The notes: generated by a model not told the origin, from the sequence alone. A stretch of DNA of 64,000 nucleotides from JBKBII01 sp046299415 (GCA_046299415.1 JBKBII010000004.1:124001-188000); one strand, 5' to 3'; numbered from the stretch's first letter, positions 44,256 to 54,515 are shown. Program-made: numbers and translations.

Positions 44256-47138
44256 ATGCCACGTAAAGAGGCCCCGGCCAACCCTTACAAGGACACGCTG
44301 AATCTGCCGGAAACGGCGTTTCCGATGCGCGCCAATCTGGCCGAACGAGAGCCATTGTGGCTGGAGCAATGGCAGAAAACGGAGCGTTATCAGCGCCTGC
44401 GTGAACATTGTGCGGGTCGGCCGCGTTTTGTTTTGGCCGATGGCCCGCCGTATGCGAACGGCTCGATCCATGTCGGCCACGCGGTCAACAAGATTCTCAA
44501 AGACATCATCAACAAAAGCCGCACGTTGGATGGCTTCGATACACCTTTCGTGCCGGGCTGGGATTGTCATGGTTTGCCGATCGAGTTGAAGGTTGAGCAA
44601 ACGCTGGGCAAGGCGGGACGAGACGTCGATGCGGCAACGTTTCGTAGAGCGTGCCGGGCGTATGCGCAGACTCAGGTTGCGGGACAGGCAAAGGATTTTC
44701 AGCGCCTCGGTGTGCTCGCTGACTGGTCGAATCCGTATCGGACGATGGACTTCAAGGTCGAGGCCGATACGATTCGGGCCTTGGGGCGGATTTTTGAGCA
44801 GGATCATGTGCAAATCGGCGAAAAGCCGGTGCACTGGTGTATCGATTGCGGTTCGGCCTTGGCTGAAGCTGAGGTCGAGTACGAAGACAAGATCTCGACG
44901 GCGATCGATGTACGCTTTCGCGTCCTTGACGAAGTGGATTTGCTGCGTCGGATGAACGCGTCGGCCGACGCTGATATGGCGGGATTGTGCGATACCGCTC
45001 CGCCGACATCGGTCGTGATCTGGACGACGACACCATGGACACTGCCGGCCAATCAGGCCGTTGCCTTGCATCCTTCAATCGAATACGCGGTCGTGGCGCT
45101 GACGGATGAATGGTTGATTGTGGCGCGTGATCTGGTCGACGATGCCCTCTCGCGCTACGGCTTCGAAGGTGGGCGGGTGTTGGCTGTGGCGCCCGGCGAG
45201 GCGCTCGAGGGGTTGACGCTGCGCCACCCCTTTCTCGATCGCGACGTGCCGGTGGTGCTCGGTGAGCATGTGACGCTCGAGGCAGGCACGGGCTGTGTGC
45301 ACACCGCGCCCGGCCATGGTCTTGACGATCATGCCGTCGGGCTGCGCTATGGCTTGCCGTTGGCGTCGCCAGTGGGTCCGGACGGTTGTTTTTTGCCGGG
45401 GACGCCGTTTTTTGAAGGCGAAAACGTGCATCAGGCCAATGGTCATGTGCTCGAGGTGTTGCGCGAGCACGGCGCCTTGGTGTTGGCACGCAAATTTTCG
45501 CATTCTTATCCGCACTGCTGGCGCCACAAGACGCCGACGATTTTTCGCGCGACGCCGCAGTGGTTTATTTCGATGGAGCGTGCCGGCCTGCGCGAGAAGG
45601 CTCTCGCGGCGATCTCGCAAACGCGCTGGGTTCCGGGGTGGGGCGAAGCGCGTATCCGCGGCATGATCGAAAATCGCCCCGACTGGTGCATTTCGCGCCA
45701 GAGAACCTGGGGCGTGCCGATCCCGTTTTTCGTGCATCGAGAAAGTGGGCGCCTGCATCCGCGGACGTCTGAGCTAATCGAGTCTGTGGCTGAGCGTGTC
45801 GAACGCGAGGGTATTGAGGCGTGGTTTTCGAGCCGGGCCGAAGACTGGATCGGTGACGACGCGGATGCGTACATCAAGCTCACCGATACGTTGGATGTGT
45901 GGTTTGATTCGGGTGTGACACACGCCTCGGTGACTGAGCGGCGCGAGGAACTCGGGTTGCCGGCGGATCTTTACCTCGAAGGGTCGGACCAGCATCGTGG
46001 CTGGTTTCAGTCGAGTTTGTTGACGGCGGTGGCGATGCGTGGCGAGGCGCCGTATCGCGCTGTGTTGACGCATGGTTTTACCGTTGACGAACGCGGCGAG
46101 AAGATGTCGAAGTCGCGCGGCAACGTCGTGGCGCCTCAAGAGGTCGTCGATCGGCTCGGCGCTGATATTCTGCGCTTGTGGGTGGCGGCGACAGATTTCT
46201 CTGGCGAGATGGCGATCTCGGAGGCGATTCTCGATCGTACGGCGGACGCCTATCGTCGCATTCGAAACACGTTGCGCTTTTTGCTCGCGAATCTGGCGGG
46301 TTTCGAGCCCGCTGAGCATGCGGTGGCGACCTTCGCTTTGGTGCCGTTCGATGCCTGGATCGTATCCCGGGCGCATGCGCTACAGGCACAAATCGTTGAG
46401 GCTTATCGCGACTATCGGTTCCACCGTATCTATCAGTTGATCCACAATTTTTGCGCGGTCGATCTCGGCGCGGTCTATCTCGACGTGATTAAGGACCGTC
46501 AGTACACCTGCCCGAAAAACTCTCACGCACGCCGCTCGGCGCAGACGGCGATGTATCACGTGGCCGAAGCGCTGACGCGATGTATTGCACCGATTCTGAC
46601 GTTCACCGCAGACGAGGTTTGGCCGCTGCTGCCCACACCGGTGGGCGGGGCGCGCGAAGACAGTGTGTTGTTTGCGACCTGGTACGAGGCCCTGACGCCT
46701 CTCGCCGACGACGCTCCATTCAGCGAGGCCGATTTTGCTCGTTTGTTGGGTCTGCGCGAGGTGGTCCAGCGTCATCTGGAACAGGCCAAGAATGAGCAGG
46801 GCATTGGTGGGCCGCTGAATGCCGAGGTGACATTGGCGGTCGAGGGTTCGCTGGCTGATTTGCTCAAACGAGTGGGTGATGAGCTGCGGTTCTTCTTGAT
46901 TACCTCAGAGGCGGTGTGTGTCCAGGGCGCGCCCGATCAGATGGGCGAAGATTTTGTCCAGGATGCGCTCGAGAGCGGCGAGGCGGTTGCCTTGCGAATC
47001 GTCAGAAGTGCGTATGCCAAGTGTGTGCGCTGTTGGCACCGCCGCGCGGATGTCGGCGCCAACGTCGAGCATCCGGAGCTCTGTGGGCGCTGCATAGAAA
47101 ATATTTCCGGCCCCGGTGAGCGCCGGTTGTTTTGCTGA
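44256..47138 (+). CDS. ileS: isoleucyl-tRNA synthetase
   Basis: 960 residues. Class I HIGH motif as HVGH (72-75, PPYANGSIHVGHAVNK), KMSKS at 616-620 (GEKMSKSRGNVVAPQ), tryptophan-rich WTTTPWTLPANQAVALHP in the editing domain, and a C-terminal zinc finger CVRCWHRRADVG...CGRCIENISGPGERR. This is the bacterial type 1 enzyme, with the zinc motif intact. The length is typical. lspA follows by 48 bases, suggesting cotranscription. Confidence 0.99.
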   Translation: MPRKEAPANPYKDTLNLPETAFPMRANLAEREPLWLEQWQKTERYQRLREHCAGRPRFVLADGPPYANGSIHVGHAVNKILKDIINKSRTLDGFDTPFVPGWDCHGLPIELKVEQTLGKAGRDVDAATFRRACRAYAQTQVAGQAKDFQRLGVLADWSNPYRTMDFKVEADTIRALGRIFEQDHVQIGEKPVHWCIDCGSALAEAEVEYEDKISTAIDVRFRVLDEVDLLRRMNASADADMAGLCDTAPPTSVVIWTTTPWTLPANQAVALHPSIEYAVVALTDEWLIVARDLVDDALSRYGFEGGRVLAVAPGEALEGLTLRHPFLDRDVPVVLGEHVTLEAGTGCVHTAPGHGLDDHAVGLRYGLPLASPVGPDGCFLPGTPFFEGENVHQANGHVLEVLREHGALVLARKFSHSYPHCWRHKTPTIFRATPQWFISMERAGLREKALAAISQTRWVPGWGEARIRGMIENRPDWCISRQRTWGVPIPFFVHRESGRLHPRTSELIESVAERVEREGIEAWFSSRAEDWIGDDADAYIKLTDTLDVWFDSGVTHASVTERREELGLPADLYLEGSDQHRGWFQSSLLTAVAMRGEAPYRAVLTHGFTVDERGEKMSKSRGNVVAPQEVVDRLGADILRLWVAATDFSGEMAISEAILDRTADAYRRIRNTLRFLLANLAGFEPAEHAVATFALVPFDAWIVSRAHALQAQIVEAYRDYRFHRIYQLIHNFCAVDLGAVYLDVIKDRQYTCPKNSHARRSAQTAMYHVAEALTRCIAPILTFTADEVWPLLPTPVGGAREDSVLFATWYEALTPLADDAPFSEADFARLLGLREVVQRHLEQAKNEQGIGGPLNAEVTLAVEGSLADLLKRVGDELRFFLITSEAVCVQGAPDQMGEDFVQDALESGEAVALRIVRSAYAKCVRCWHRRADVGANVEHPELCGRCIENISGPGERRLFC

Positions 47139-47186
47139 TCGAGTGTTTGGATATGACGGCGTGGACAGATCAATCAGGGTTTTGGC

Positions 47187-47747
47187 ATGCGTGAATCGTC
47201 GTCCTCCGTGGTGCCCCGCCGCCGTGTGCTACGTGCGCCCCGATTGGCCCTTTTTGCCTACGCTGTCGCGTTTGTCGTCGTGATGCTCGATCAGCTGACC
47301 AAGTGGTTGGCTGAACACCAGTTGGTGCTGTACGCGCCGGTCGAAGTCACATCGTTTTTTAATTTCACGTTGGTCTACAACCCGGGCGCAGCGTTTTCGT
47401 TTTTGGGTGGTGCCGGCGATTGGGCGCGCTGGATGTTCACGATCTTCGCACTGGCAGTCAGCGTCGTGCTGGTCGTGTGGCTGGCGCGCCTCGATGCGTC
47501 ACGCCGCTGGACGGCCTTGGGTCTGGCGCTGTTGCTGGGCGGTGCGATTGGTAACGTCATCGACCGTCTGCGCATCGGCATGGTGGTAGATTTTCTCGAT
47601 TTTCATTGGGCGGGCATGCATTGGCCAGCGTTCAATCTGGCGGACTCGGCGATTACAGTGGGCGCGGCGTTGATCATCGTCGCGGCGTTTACCGAATCGC
47701 AAGACATCGATTCGGAACGTCGGTCGGCCGGGTCCGGGAAAGGTTGA
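47187..47747 (+). CDS. lspA: lipoprotein signal peptidase
   Basis: 186 residues, four membrane helices. Cleaves prolipoproteins such as BamC and MlaA here. Catalytic aspartates are Asp126 (IGNVIDRLRIG) and Asp153 (AFNLADSAIT). LDQLTKW and VYNPGAAFSFLGG are also conserved. The first 18 residues, before the first helix, are basic and slightly longer than usual. Confidence 0.97.
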   Translation: MRESSSSVVPRRRVLRAPRLALFAYAVAFVVVMLDQLTKWLAEHQLVLYAPVEVTSFFNFTLVYNPGAAFSFLGGAGDWARWMFTIFALAVSVVLVVWLARLDASRRWTALGLALLLGGAIGNVIDRLRIGMVVDFLDFHWAGMHWPAFNLADSAITVGAALIIVAAFTESQDIDSERRSAGSGKG

Positions 47748-48098
47748 AGCGAGTCGCGCGTTCGATACCGCGCAGGGCGTGCGGTGTGAGCACCGCGCAA
47801 CGCTCCGATGTAGTCGCGTAGCGCACCCGTTGCGTGTCTGTTGAGTGTGCCGGGACGAACGCTCGAGACCTTGTCAGTGCGATCGCGGAGGATGAACGGC
47901 GCTGCTGACGTTTTGCGTCACGTGATTGCTTGAACGTGGCGGCACTTTGGTGTTTTCGAGCGTGCGCGTCAGTCGGCTGGTGGGCGTGATGGCTGACTTG
48001 GTGATCGGCCGAACGGTACCGGACTGTAGATAATCCTTACGCAGACGGTGGGTCGAGCCGGGCTCACTCGTGCAAATGACTTGACGGGAGTCGCAGGT
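47748..48098. other. intergenic lspA-fkpB, no gene seen
   Basis: 351 bases, unusual for this normally tight cluster. No structure recognised. Confidence 0.4.
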
Positions 48099-48668
48099 AT
48101 GGCGCAGGACAGGCAAGAGCCGGAGAATCCGACTGCGGTTGGCGCTGTCGCTGGCGATCGTGTTCGCGCAGAGGCTGCCACCTCTGGGTCGCTAGACGGG
48201 GCGGCTGTGATCGCTGCAGGGTCTCGCCTCGAGCTGCGCTACGCTTTGACGTTGGCAAACGGATTTGTGGCGGATGCGACCGATCCCGATGAGACTCTTT
48301 CGCTGATCTTGGGCGATGGCACGCTCGATCCCGCGTTCGAAAGTCGCTTGATCGGCGTCGGTCTCGGTCGATCACGTTTTGATTTCGAGCCGGGTGCCGT
48401 GTTTGGTTGGCCGGATCCGGCGGCGATTCAGGTGCTGCCGCGGGCGCACTTTCCGCCGGGGTTGGCGTTGATGCCCAATGCGATCGTGCAGTTCGATTTG
48501 CCGACGGGTGAAGCGATTCCGGGTCGGGTCGAACGGGTTCAGGGCGATCAGGTGATCGTTGACTTTAATCATCCGCTGGCAGGGCGTGCGTTCACGCTCG
48601 AGGTCGACGTGTTGTCAATCGCGCCGGCGGGCGCGGCGGCGGGAGCGTTTGGCCCGAATCTGCGCTAG
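48099..48668 (+). CDS. fkpB: FKBP-type peptidyl-prolyl isomerase (SlpA/FkpB type)
   Basis: 189 residues. SlyD-like FKBP without the metal-binding tail. The fold is readable: SRLELRYALTLANGFVADATDPDETLSLILGDGTLDPAFESRLIGVGLG, an insert-in-flap region (QVLPRAHFPPGL), then GEAIPGRVERVQGDQVIVDFNHPLAGRAFTLEVDVLSI, with the family motif VDFNHPLAG. ATG 48099 has GGAG about nine bases upstream. About 35 polar residues precede the domain. It lies between lspA and ispH as in E. coli and Pseudomonas. Confidence 0.93.
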   Translation: MAQDRQEPENPTAVGAVAGDRVRAEAATSGSLDGAAVIAAGSRLELRYALTLANGFVADATDPDETLSLILGDGTLDPAFESRLIGVGLGRSRFDFEPGAVFGWPDPAAIQVLPRAHFPPGLALMPNAIVQFDLPTGEAIPGRVERVQGDQVIVDFNHPLAGRAFTLEVDVLSIAPAGAAAGAFGPNLR

Positions 48669-48999
48669 ACATGCGGGCTGAACGGTTGGGCGTGGCGCGC
48701 GATCGCGTCGGATTCGACGCGATTGATGCGTTTGAAGCATGCGGACGATCGCTGGAGTCGCGGCGAGCCCCAATCGATTCGTGGGGCGTGGGCACGATGT
48801 TGGTCCTCGTCACGACGGATATTCGTGCGCGGTATCGGGCAATGTCGCCGCGGTTGGTCGATGTCCGTTCGCGGATGCAATCCCCTGCGCAGTCGTTCGC
48901 GATTGAGTTTGTGGTGGTGCATGGCGCGGCCCCGTGGTGTTTGGAGTTGACGCGATGTGGTCGGGTTGATGAGCATTGGCGTGATGATCGAGGTGTGCG
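48669..48999. other. intergenic fkpB-ispH
   Basis: 331 bases. A plus-strand open frame (48671-49015) overlaps the ispH start by 16 bases but has no recognisable motif. I do not call it. Confidence 0.4.
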
Positions 49000-49968
49000 A
49001 TGCAGGTCGCGTTAGCGAATCCACGTGGTTTTTGTGCGGGTGTTGAGCGTGCGATTGAGATTGTCGAGCGCGCCCTGGTGCGGTTTGGTGCGCCCTTGTA
49101 TGTGCGCCATGAGGTCGTCCATAACCGGCACGTCGTCGATGGCCTGCAGCGTCGCGGTGTGATCTTTATCGAGTCACTGGATGATGTGCCGGATGGCTCT
49201 GTGCTGGTGTTCTCGGCACATGGCGTACCTGCATCGGTGCAGCGCGAGGCCGAATCGCGCGGGCTGACTGTCTTCGATGCGACCTGTCCTCTCGTGACCA
49301 AGGTTCACGTCGAAGTTCGTCGTTATGCGGCAGAGGGCCGGGAGGTGGTGTTGATCGGTCATGCCGGGCATCCCGAGGTCGAGGGCACGATGGGCCAGTT
49401 TGATTCGTCAGCCGGGGGGCGAATGCTGCTGGTCGAGACCGTCGACGACGTCGAAAAACTCGACATTCGGAATCCTGAACGTCTAGCTTTCGTTAGTCAG
49501 ACGACGCTTTCGCTCGATGACACGGCCGCGATCATCGATGCGTTACGGCAGCGTTTTCCGGCAATCACCGGACCCCGCAGAACCGACATCTGCTACGCGA
49601 CACAGAATCGCCAAGACGCGGTACGCGCACTGGTGAGCGACGCCGATTTGCTGCTGGTCGTGGGGTCAAAAAATTCGTCGAATTCGAATCGGTTGCGTGA
49701 ACTCGGTGAGCGCGCTGGCATCCCGGCTTTCCTGATCGATGGCCCAGATGACCTCGATCCAGCCTGGTTGCGCAAGGGCTTGCAGGTAGCGGTCAGCGCC
49801 GGGGCGTCGGCGCCGGAGTTGCTGGTCGAAGCAGTTGTCGAGCGTCTTCGAACTGATTACGCCGCGGTCGTGCAGGAGTACGCGGGTATCGAGGAGACAA
49901 TCCGCTTTGCGTTGCCGGCGGGGCTGCGAGAGATCGCAATTCGCGCTGAATCAAGTCGGTCGGTGTAG
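49000..49968 (+). CDS. ispH: 4-hydroxy-3-methylbut-2-enyl diphosphate reductase
   Basis: 322 residues. Last step of the MEP isoprenoid pathway, feeding IspB and ubiquinone. Iron-sulfur cysteines are Cys12 (PRGFCAGV), Cys96 (DATCPLVTKVH) and Cys198 (TDICYATQNRQ). Substrate-binding His41, His74 (FSAHGV), His124 and catalytic Glu126 (GHAGHPEVEGT) are at standard positions. NSSNSNRLRELGE completes the site. Intact. Confidence 0.99.
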   Translation: MQVALANPRGFCAGVERAIEIVERALVRFGAPLYVRHEVVHNRHVVDGLQRRGVIFIESLDDVPDGSVLVFSAHGVPASVQREAESRGLTVFDATCPLVTKVHVEVRRYAAEGREVVLIGHAGHPEVEGTMGQFDSSAGGRMLLVETVDDVEKLDIRNPERLAFVSQTTLSLDDTAAIIDALRQRFPAITGPRRTDICYATQNRQDAVRALVSDADLLLVVGSKNSSNSNRLRELGERAGIPAFLIDGPDDLDPAWLRKGLQVAVSAGASAPELLVEAVVERLRTDYAAVVQEYAGIEETIRFALPAGLREIAIRAESSRSV

Positions 49969-50154
49969 GGTCGCCCAGCCGCTGCGGACGCCATCCGGTC
50001 TCGTCAGAAATGACGCGAGATCCTGAACGTCGACGCCCGTGAGCGTTCGGGCGAGGGATGTACGACTTGCTGGGTGATTGGCTTCTGATGTGCGGATCCG
50101 AATGGGCCAGTCTGTCGGTTGTCGTCGATTCGCATTCAACGGCGCTGAATGGTT

Positions 50155-50883
50155 TTATGCCGGTCGTTGTGGCGAAGATGCGCCGGGGCAGGGTGCGGGC
50201 GTTGGGCCGGCGCGCAGTGTCAGGCACGACCAGCCGCGTTCACCGGCGACCTCCTTCAGTCGTTCGTCGGGATCGACCGCGACGGGTGTGGCGACGCGTT
50301 CGAGTAGCGGCAAATCGTTGCGCGAGTCGGAGTAAAACGTCGCGCCCGCGATCGCGGCTCGTGTCTGTTTAGGATCCAACCCGTGCTCGCCACACCAAAT
50401 TTCCAGACGCGCAATCTTGCCTTGCTGAAAACAAGGAATTCCGGCGAGCTCTCCGGTGTAACGACCGTCGATGACCTCAGGGTCGGTGGCGATCAAGTGT
50501 TCGATGTCGAGCAGGGCGGCGATCGGTGCGGTGACGAATCGGTTCGTCGCGGTGATGATGACGAGCTGTTCACCGCGTGCGCGATGGTGCTCGAGTAGCG
50601 CGGCAGCCGCTGGCGCAATCATCGGCTCGATGCGTTCTTGCATGAACTGGGCATGCCACGCAGCGAGCTTGGCGGGATCATGGCGCGCTAGAGGTTCGAA
50701 GGCCATGCGGCAAAATGCCCGGATGTCGAGTGTACCGGCGCAGTAGTCGGCGTAGAAGCGATCGTGTTCCGCCCTAAAACGTTCGCTGTCGACGGCGCCG
50801 ACGTCGCAGAGAAATTGGCCCCAGGCATGGTCAGAGTCTCCGGCCAACAGGGTGTTGTCGAGATCGAAGAGGGCGAGTTTCAT
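50155..50883 (-). CDS. HAD-IB family phosphatase
   Basis: 242 residues. MKLALFDLDNTLLAGDSDHAWGQFL places the nucleophile and acid at Asp7 and Asp9. IITATNRFVTAPIA is motif II, QGKIARLEIWC motif III, and GATFYSDSRNDLPLLERVATPVAVDPDERL motif IV. The SerB-like HAD-IB subfamily includes phosphoserine and histidinol-phosphate phosphatases; the substrate cannot be decided. The C-terminus has a Pro/Ala-rich tail of about 20 residues. Divergent from rppH. Confidence 0.88.
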   Translation of the reverse strand: MKLALFDLDNTLLAGDSDHAWGQFLCDVGAVDSERFRAEHDRFYADYCAGTLDIRAFCRMAFEPLARHDPAKLAAWHAQFMQERIEPMIAPAAAALLEHHRARGEQLVIITATNRFVTAPIAALLDIEHLIATDPEVIDGRYTGELAGIPCFQQGKIARLEIWCGEHGLDPKQTRAAIAGATFYSDSRNDLPLLERVATPVAVDPDERLKEVAGERGWSCLTLRAGPTPAPCPGASSPQRPA

Positions 50884-51238
50884 GTCGTGGGCCTCGATGG
50901 GGTCGAATGCAACGGTGGTTGGATCTGCGTTGATGAGCGCGATCGCGTAGCGTCGCCAAGGCTAGCAGCATCGCGTGTCGCATTTGGTGACAGATCGACC
51001 CAGTGGCTGACGTTGCGCGGAAAAGCCTCGGCCTGTGTAAGTCTTGCGCAGACGCGGGATCGGTTGCTGTGTGCGGTGCTTGTTCCGTCGCCTGACGGCT
51101 CATCAGGCGCGGTCGCTGCGCGCCCGGCGACTTACACTGCATCCCACTTACAGCTTTCTTCAGCGTTTCCCTGGGCGCTTTGGTCGCTCGCAGGCGGTTG
51201 TGGAACAATGCCGGCATGAGCATGACAAGGTTACAACC
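50884..51238. other. divergent region between the HAD gene and rppH
   Basis: 355 bases, no gene. The rppH frame is open upstream but without homology. Confidence 0.4.
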
Positions 51239-51916
51239 GTGATCGATTGCGACGGCTTTCGGCCCAACGTGGGAATCGTCCTGTGCAATCGGGAGCGCCG
51301 CGTATTTTGGGGTAAACGCATCGGGCAGAACGCATGGCAGTTTCCGCAGGGTGGCATTCAGCAGGGCGAGACGCCCGATCAGGCGTTATACCGAGAGCTG
51401 GCTGAGGAAACGGGTCTGCTGCCGCGCGATGTGCGGTTGCTGGGTGCCACGACGCGTTGGTATCGCTACCGTCTGCCGGCACATTTTGTGCGCCGCGATC
51501 AGCGGCCCCTGTGTATCGGTCAGAAACAACGTTGGTATCTTCTCGAGCTGTTGGCGGGCGATGAGGCGGTCAGACTCGACGCCAACGCCACGCCCGAGTT
51601 CGATGAATGGCGGTGGATCGAATACTGGCGACCGACTCGCGAGGTCGTCTATTTCAAACGAGAGGTGTACCGCCGTGCTTTACGTGAATTGGCGCCTTTG
51701 ATGTTTCCCGATGCGGTCGAAGCTCTGGCGCGTCATCGTCAGAGCCGTGACCAGGCTTGCGCGGGTGGGGGCGTTTCCAATGCGGGCACTCAAAGCGCCG
51801 TGAGCCAGGACGCTGAAACACAGGCGGCCGGAACGCAGGCAGGCGGCACGCGGGGTACCGGAACTCAGGTCACGATTCAGGATGCGGGGCGCGGCGATGA
51901 ATCCAGTCGATATTGA
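51239..51916 (+). CDS. rppH: RNA pyrophosphohydrolase RppH with a Thr-Gln repeat tail
   Basis: 225 residues from GTG 51239, preceded by AAGG at eight bases. Removes pyrophosphate from mRNA 5' ends to trigger decay. It opens IDCDGFRPNVGIVLCN like E. coli MIDDDGYRPNVGIVICN. The Nudix box GGIQQGETPDQALYRELAEETGL spans 38-60, and CIGQKQRWYLLELL and TPEFDEWRWIEYWRPTREVVYFKREVYRRAL match along the length. After the domain, about 60 residues form a tail with repeated AGTQ/AETQ/TGTQ units. It overlaps ptsP, the conserved partner. Confidence 0.95.
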   Translation: MIDCDGFRPNVGIVLCNRERRVFWGKRIGQNAWQFPQGGIQQGETPDQALYRELAEETGLLPRDVRLLGATTRWYRYRLPAHFVRRDQRPLCIGQKQRWYLLELLAGDEAVRLDANATPEFDEWRWIEYWRPTREVVYFKREVYRRALRELAPLMFPDAVEALARHRQSRDQACAGGGVSNAGTQSAVSQDAETQAAGTQAGGTRGTGTQVTIQDAGRGDESSRY

Positions 51917-54293
51917 GGGCAAGGCTCACGGCGACAAGGCTCCGGCAGCTCAAGCCGCCAGCGACGCCGGAACCGAGTCACCAACGGACTCGCCGGTTGA
52001 GCTGGTTGACACCCCAGAGCTGCCATCACTCGAGTTGTTGCGTCGCATCGTCCAGGAAGTCAACGGCGCCGAGGATTTTTTCGATGCGCTGACGATCATC
52101 GTTGGGCGAGTGCGTGCGGCGCTCGATATCGATGTTTGTTCGATCTATCTGAGGTCTCCCGAGGCTGAACGCTTGGTGTTGATGGCGTCCGATGGCCTGC
52201 GTTCCGAGGCGGTCGGACGAATTGAGATGGCGTTTCATGAAGGCTTGGTGGGGCTGGTGGCAACGCGTGCCGAGCCTGTCAATCTGCAAAGTGCGCCGGA
52301 TCATCCGCGTTATCGGTATTTTCCGGAAACCGGTGAAGAGGAGTTCAACGCGTTTCTTGGTGTGCCGATCATCCACCAGCGCAAGCTTCTCGGGGTACTT
52401 GTGGTGCAGCAACAGGCCGCACGCAAGTTCGATGAGGAGCATGTGTCCTTCCTCGTCACTCTGGCGGCGCAGTTGGCCGGCGCGATCGCCTTTGCGCTGT
52501 TCAATGATGAGATTTCACGTCATCGCGCGGTGCACGGTCGTAAGAACGTTGAGATCGCGGGCATCGCGGGCTCTCCGGGCGTAGCCGTCGGGCATGCGGT
52601 GGTGGCCTTTCGGATGGCGGATCTGGATTCCGTGCCGGACCGTGAGCCACGAGAGGTGGAAATCGAACGCGCCGCGCTGGATGAGGCGGTCAAGCAGACG
52701 CGCGCCGAGATCGAGGGCCTCAAGCAGCGCATGCGCGAGGTGCTGCCGAACGAGGAACAGGCGCTGTTCGATGCCTACTTGATGTTGCTCGGCTCCGATT
52801 CGCTGGTGTCGCGAACGGTGGCTCGGATCGAACAGGGGCAGTGGGCCGCGGCGGCGTTGCGAGACACGGTGCGCGAGAGTGTGCGGGTCTTCGAGGAGAT
52901 GGAGGATGCCTATTTACGCGAACGCGCAGCGGACATCCGTGATCTGGGGCGTCGTGTGCTGTCGCATCTGCTGGCGAGTGCGCCTGAATCGGGGGATTTC
53001 CCCAGCGGTGGCATACTCATTGGTGAGGATCTGACGGCTTCCCACCTGTCCGAAGTTCCGATCGAACGTCTTGGCGCGATCGTTTCGACGCGCGGAACCG
53101 GCTCATCGCATATCGCGATTCTGGCGCGAGCACTTGGGATTCCCGCAGTGATGGGGGTCTCGGATCTGCCCGTCGGTCGTCTCGAGGGTCGCGAATTGCT
53201 CGTCGACGGCTATCGGGGCCGCTTGTTGCTGAATCCGTCGCCTGAGGTTCGCGCCGAGTTCGCGCGCCTGGTCGAGGAGGAGCGTGAGTTGGCCGAGGGG
53301 CTGAAAGCGCGCTCGCAAGAGCCAGCGATGACCGCTGATGGCGTGCCTATCCCTGTAATGGCCAATTCGGGGTTGCTGGCTGACATTCAGCCCTCGCTCG
53401 AGTGCGGCGCCGAGGGCGTGGGGCTGTATCGCACCGAGGTACCGTTCATGATTCGGGACCGGTTTCCTTCCGAGGACGACCAGGTCGCGTTGTATCGGCA
53501 GGTGCTCAAGTCTTTCGACCCTCGCCCAGTCACGTTGCGTACGCTCGATATCGGCGGCGATAAGGCTTTGCCATATTTTCCTGTCAACGAAGAGAATCCT
53601 TTCCTTGGCTGGCGCGGGATCCGGATTTCACTCGATCATCCAGAAATTTTCCTGACCCAGGTGCGGGCGATGCTTAGGGCCTCGCTCGAGCATCGCAATC
53701 TCTCGATCCTGTTGCCGATGATCTCGACCTTGGAGGAGCTGAAAGAGGCTTCGACACTGATCAATCGGGCGCGCGAGGAGTTGCTCGACGAAGGGATGGC
53801 GATTCCGGCACCGAAGATCGGCGTGATGATCGAAGTGCCGGCGGCAGTTTTTCAAGTCGAGGCTCTGGCGCGACGCTGTGATTTCGTGTCGGTCGGGACC
53901 AACGATCTGGTGCAGTATTTGCTCGCGGTCGATCGCAACAATGCCCGCGTAGCGTCGCTGTACAGCACGTTGCATCCGGCCTCGGTGCAAGCCCTCGACC
54001 TCATTGCCAGCGGCGCCCACAAGGAGGGGAAGCCCGTATCGGTGTGCGGCGAGATGGCGGGCGACCCCGCGGCTGCGATCCTGTTGATCGGTATGGGGAT
54101 CGACTCGTTGTCGGTGTCGGTGTCTGCGATTCCGCGCATCAAGGCGGTTGTGCGAGCGTTTAGTACGACGCGGTCGCGGGCATTGCTCGAGCAGTGCCGA
54201 ACACTCGAGACGGGCGAGCAGATTCGCTCTTTGCTGAACAACGCGCTGGTCCAAGAGGGGCTTGGCGGCTTGGTGCGGGCTGGCAAGCGTTGA
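51882..54293 (+). CDS. ptsP: nitrogen-PTS phosphoenolpyruvate phosphotransferase (EI-Ntr)
   Basis: 803 residues. First enzyme of the nitrogen-related PTS; passes phosphate from PEP to NPr. The N-terminal GAF domain (LELLRRIVQEVNGAEDFFDALTII to about residue 210) is followed by the EI N-terminal domain with the phospho-histidine in TRGTGSSHIAILARALGIPA. The PEP-binding barrel then has LYRTEVPFMIRDRFP, LRTLDIGGDKALPYF, GVMIEVPAAV, VGTNDLVQYLLAVDR and the catalytic VSVCGEMAGDP. It overlaps the rppH end by 35 bases. ATG 51897 is an equally plausible start. Confidence 0.96.
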   Translation: MRGAAMNPVDIEGKAHGDKAPAAQAASDAGTESPTDSPVELVDTPELPSLELLRRIVQEVNGAEDFFDALTIIVGRVRAALDIDVCSIYLRSPEAERLVLMASDGLRSEAVGRIEMAFHEGLVGLVATRAEPVNLQSAPDHPRYRYFPETGEEEFNAFLGVPIIHQRKLLGVLVVQQQAARKFDEEHVSFLVTLAAQLAGAIAFALFNDEISRHRAVHGRKNVEIAGIAGSPGVAVGHAVVAFRMADLDSVPDREPREVEIERAALDEAVKQTRAEIEGLKQRMREVLPNEEQALFDAYLMLLGSDSLVSRTVARIEQGQWAAAALRDTVRESVRVFEEMEDAYLRERAADIRDLGRRVLSHLLASAPESGDFPSGGILIGEDLTASHLSEVPIERLGAIVSTRGTGSSHIAILARALGIPAVMGVSDLPVGRLEGRELLVDGYRGRLLLNPSPEVRAEFARLVEEERELAEGLKARSQEPAMTADGVPIPVMANSGLLADIQPSLECGAEGVGLYRTEVPFMIRDRFPSEDDQVALYRQVLKSFDPRPVTLRTLDIGGDKALPYFPVNEENPFLGWRGIRISLDHPEIFLTQVRAMLRASLEHRNLSILLPMISTLEELKEASTLINRAREELLDEGMAIPAPKIGVMIEVPAAVFQVEALARRCDFVSVGTNDLVQYLLAVDRNNARVASLYSTLHPASVQALDLIASGAHKEGKPVSVCGEMAGDPAAAILLIGMGIDSLSVSVSAIPRIKAVVRAFSTTRSRALLEQCRTLETGEQIRSLLNNALVQEGLGGLVRAGKR

Positions 54294-54515
54294 CGTCGTC
54301 CTCGATTCGCGCGGCGCTGCGCGACTTGGTGTCGCGGGTGTGTCCGACCAGGAGAGCGACCCCATCGAAGTCACGATGTGCCATTCGATCGGCGGGTCGC
54401 CTCGAAGCGCCGAGGGCTTGTTTTTTGCACCGGCTTGGCGCAGCTAGGATTTTCGTCCGTCTCATCGGTCAAGCGCAATTTGCCGGTGTGGCAAGATGAA
54501 ATCTACATCCAAGCG

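Noticed and set aside
48671..49015. 114-codon frame between fkpB and ispH
   Set aside because: No motif; low-complexity composition and overlap with ispH.
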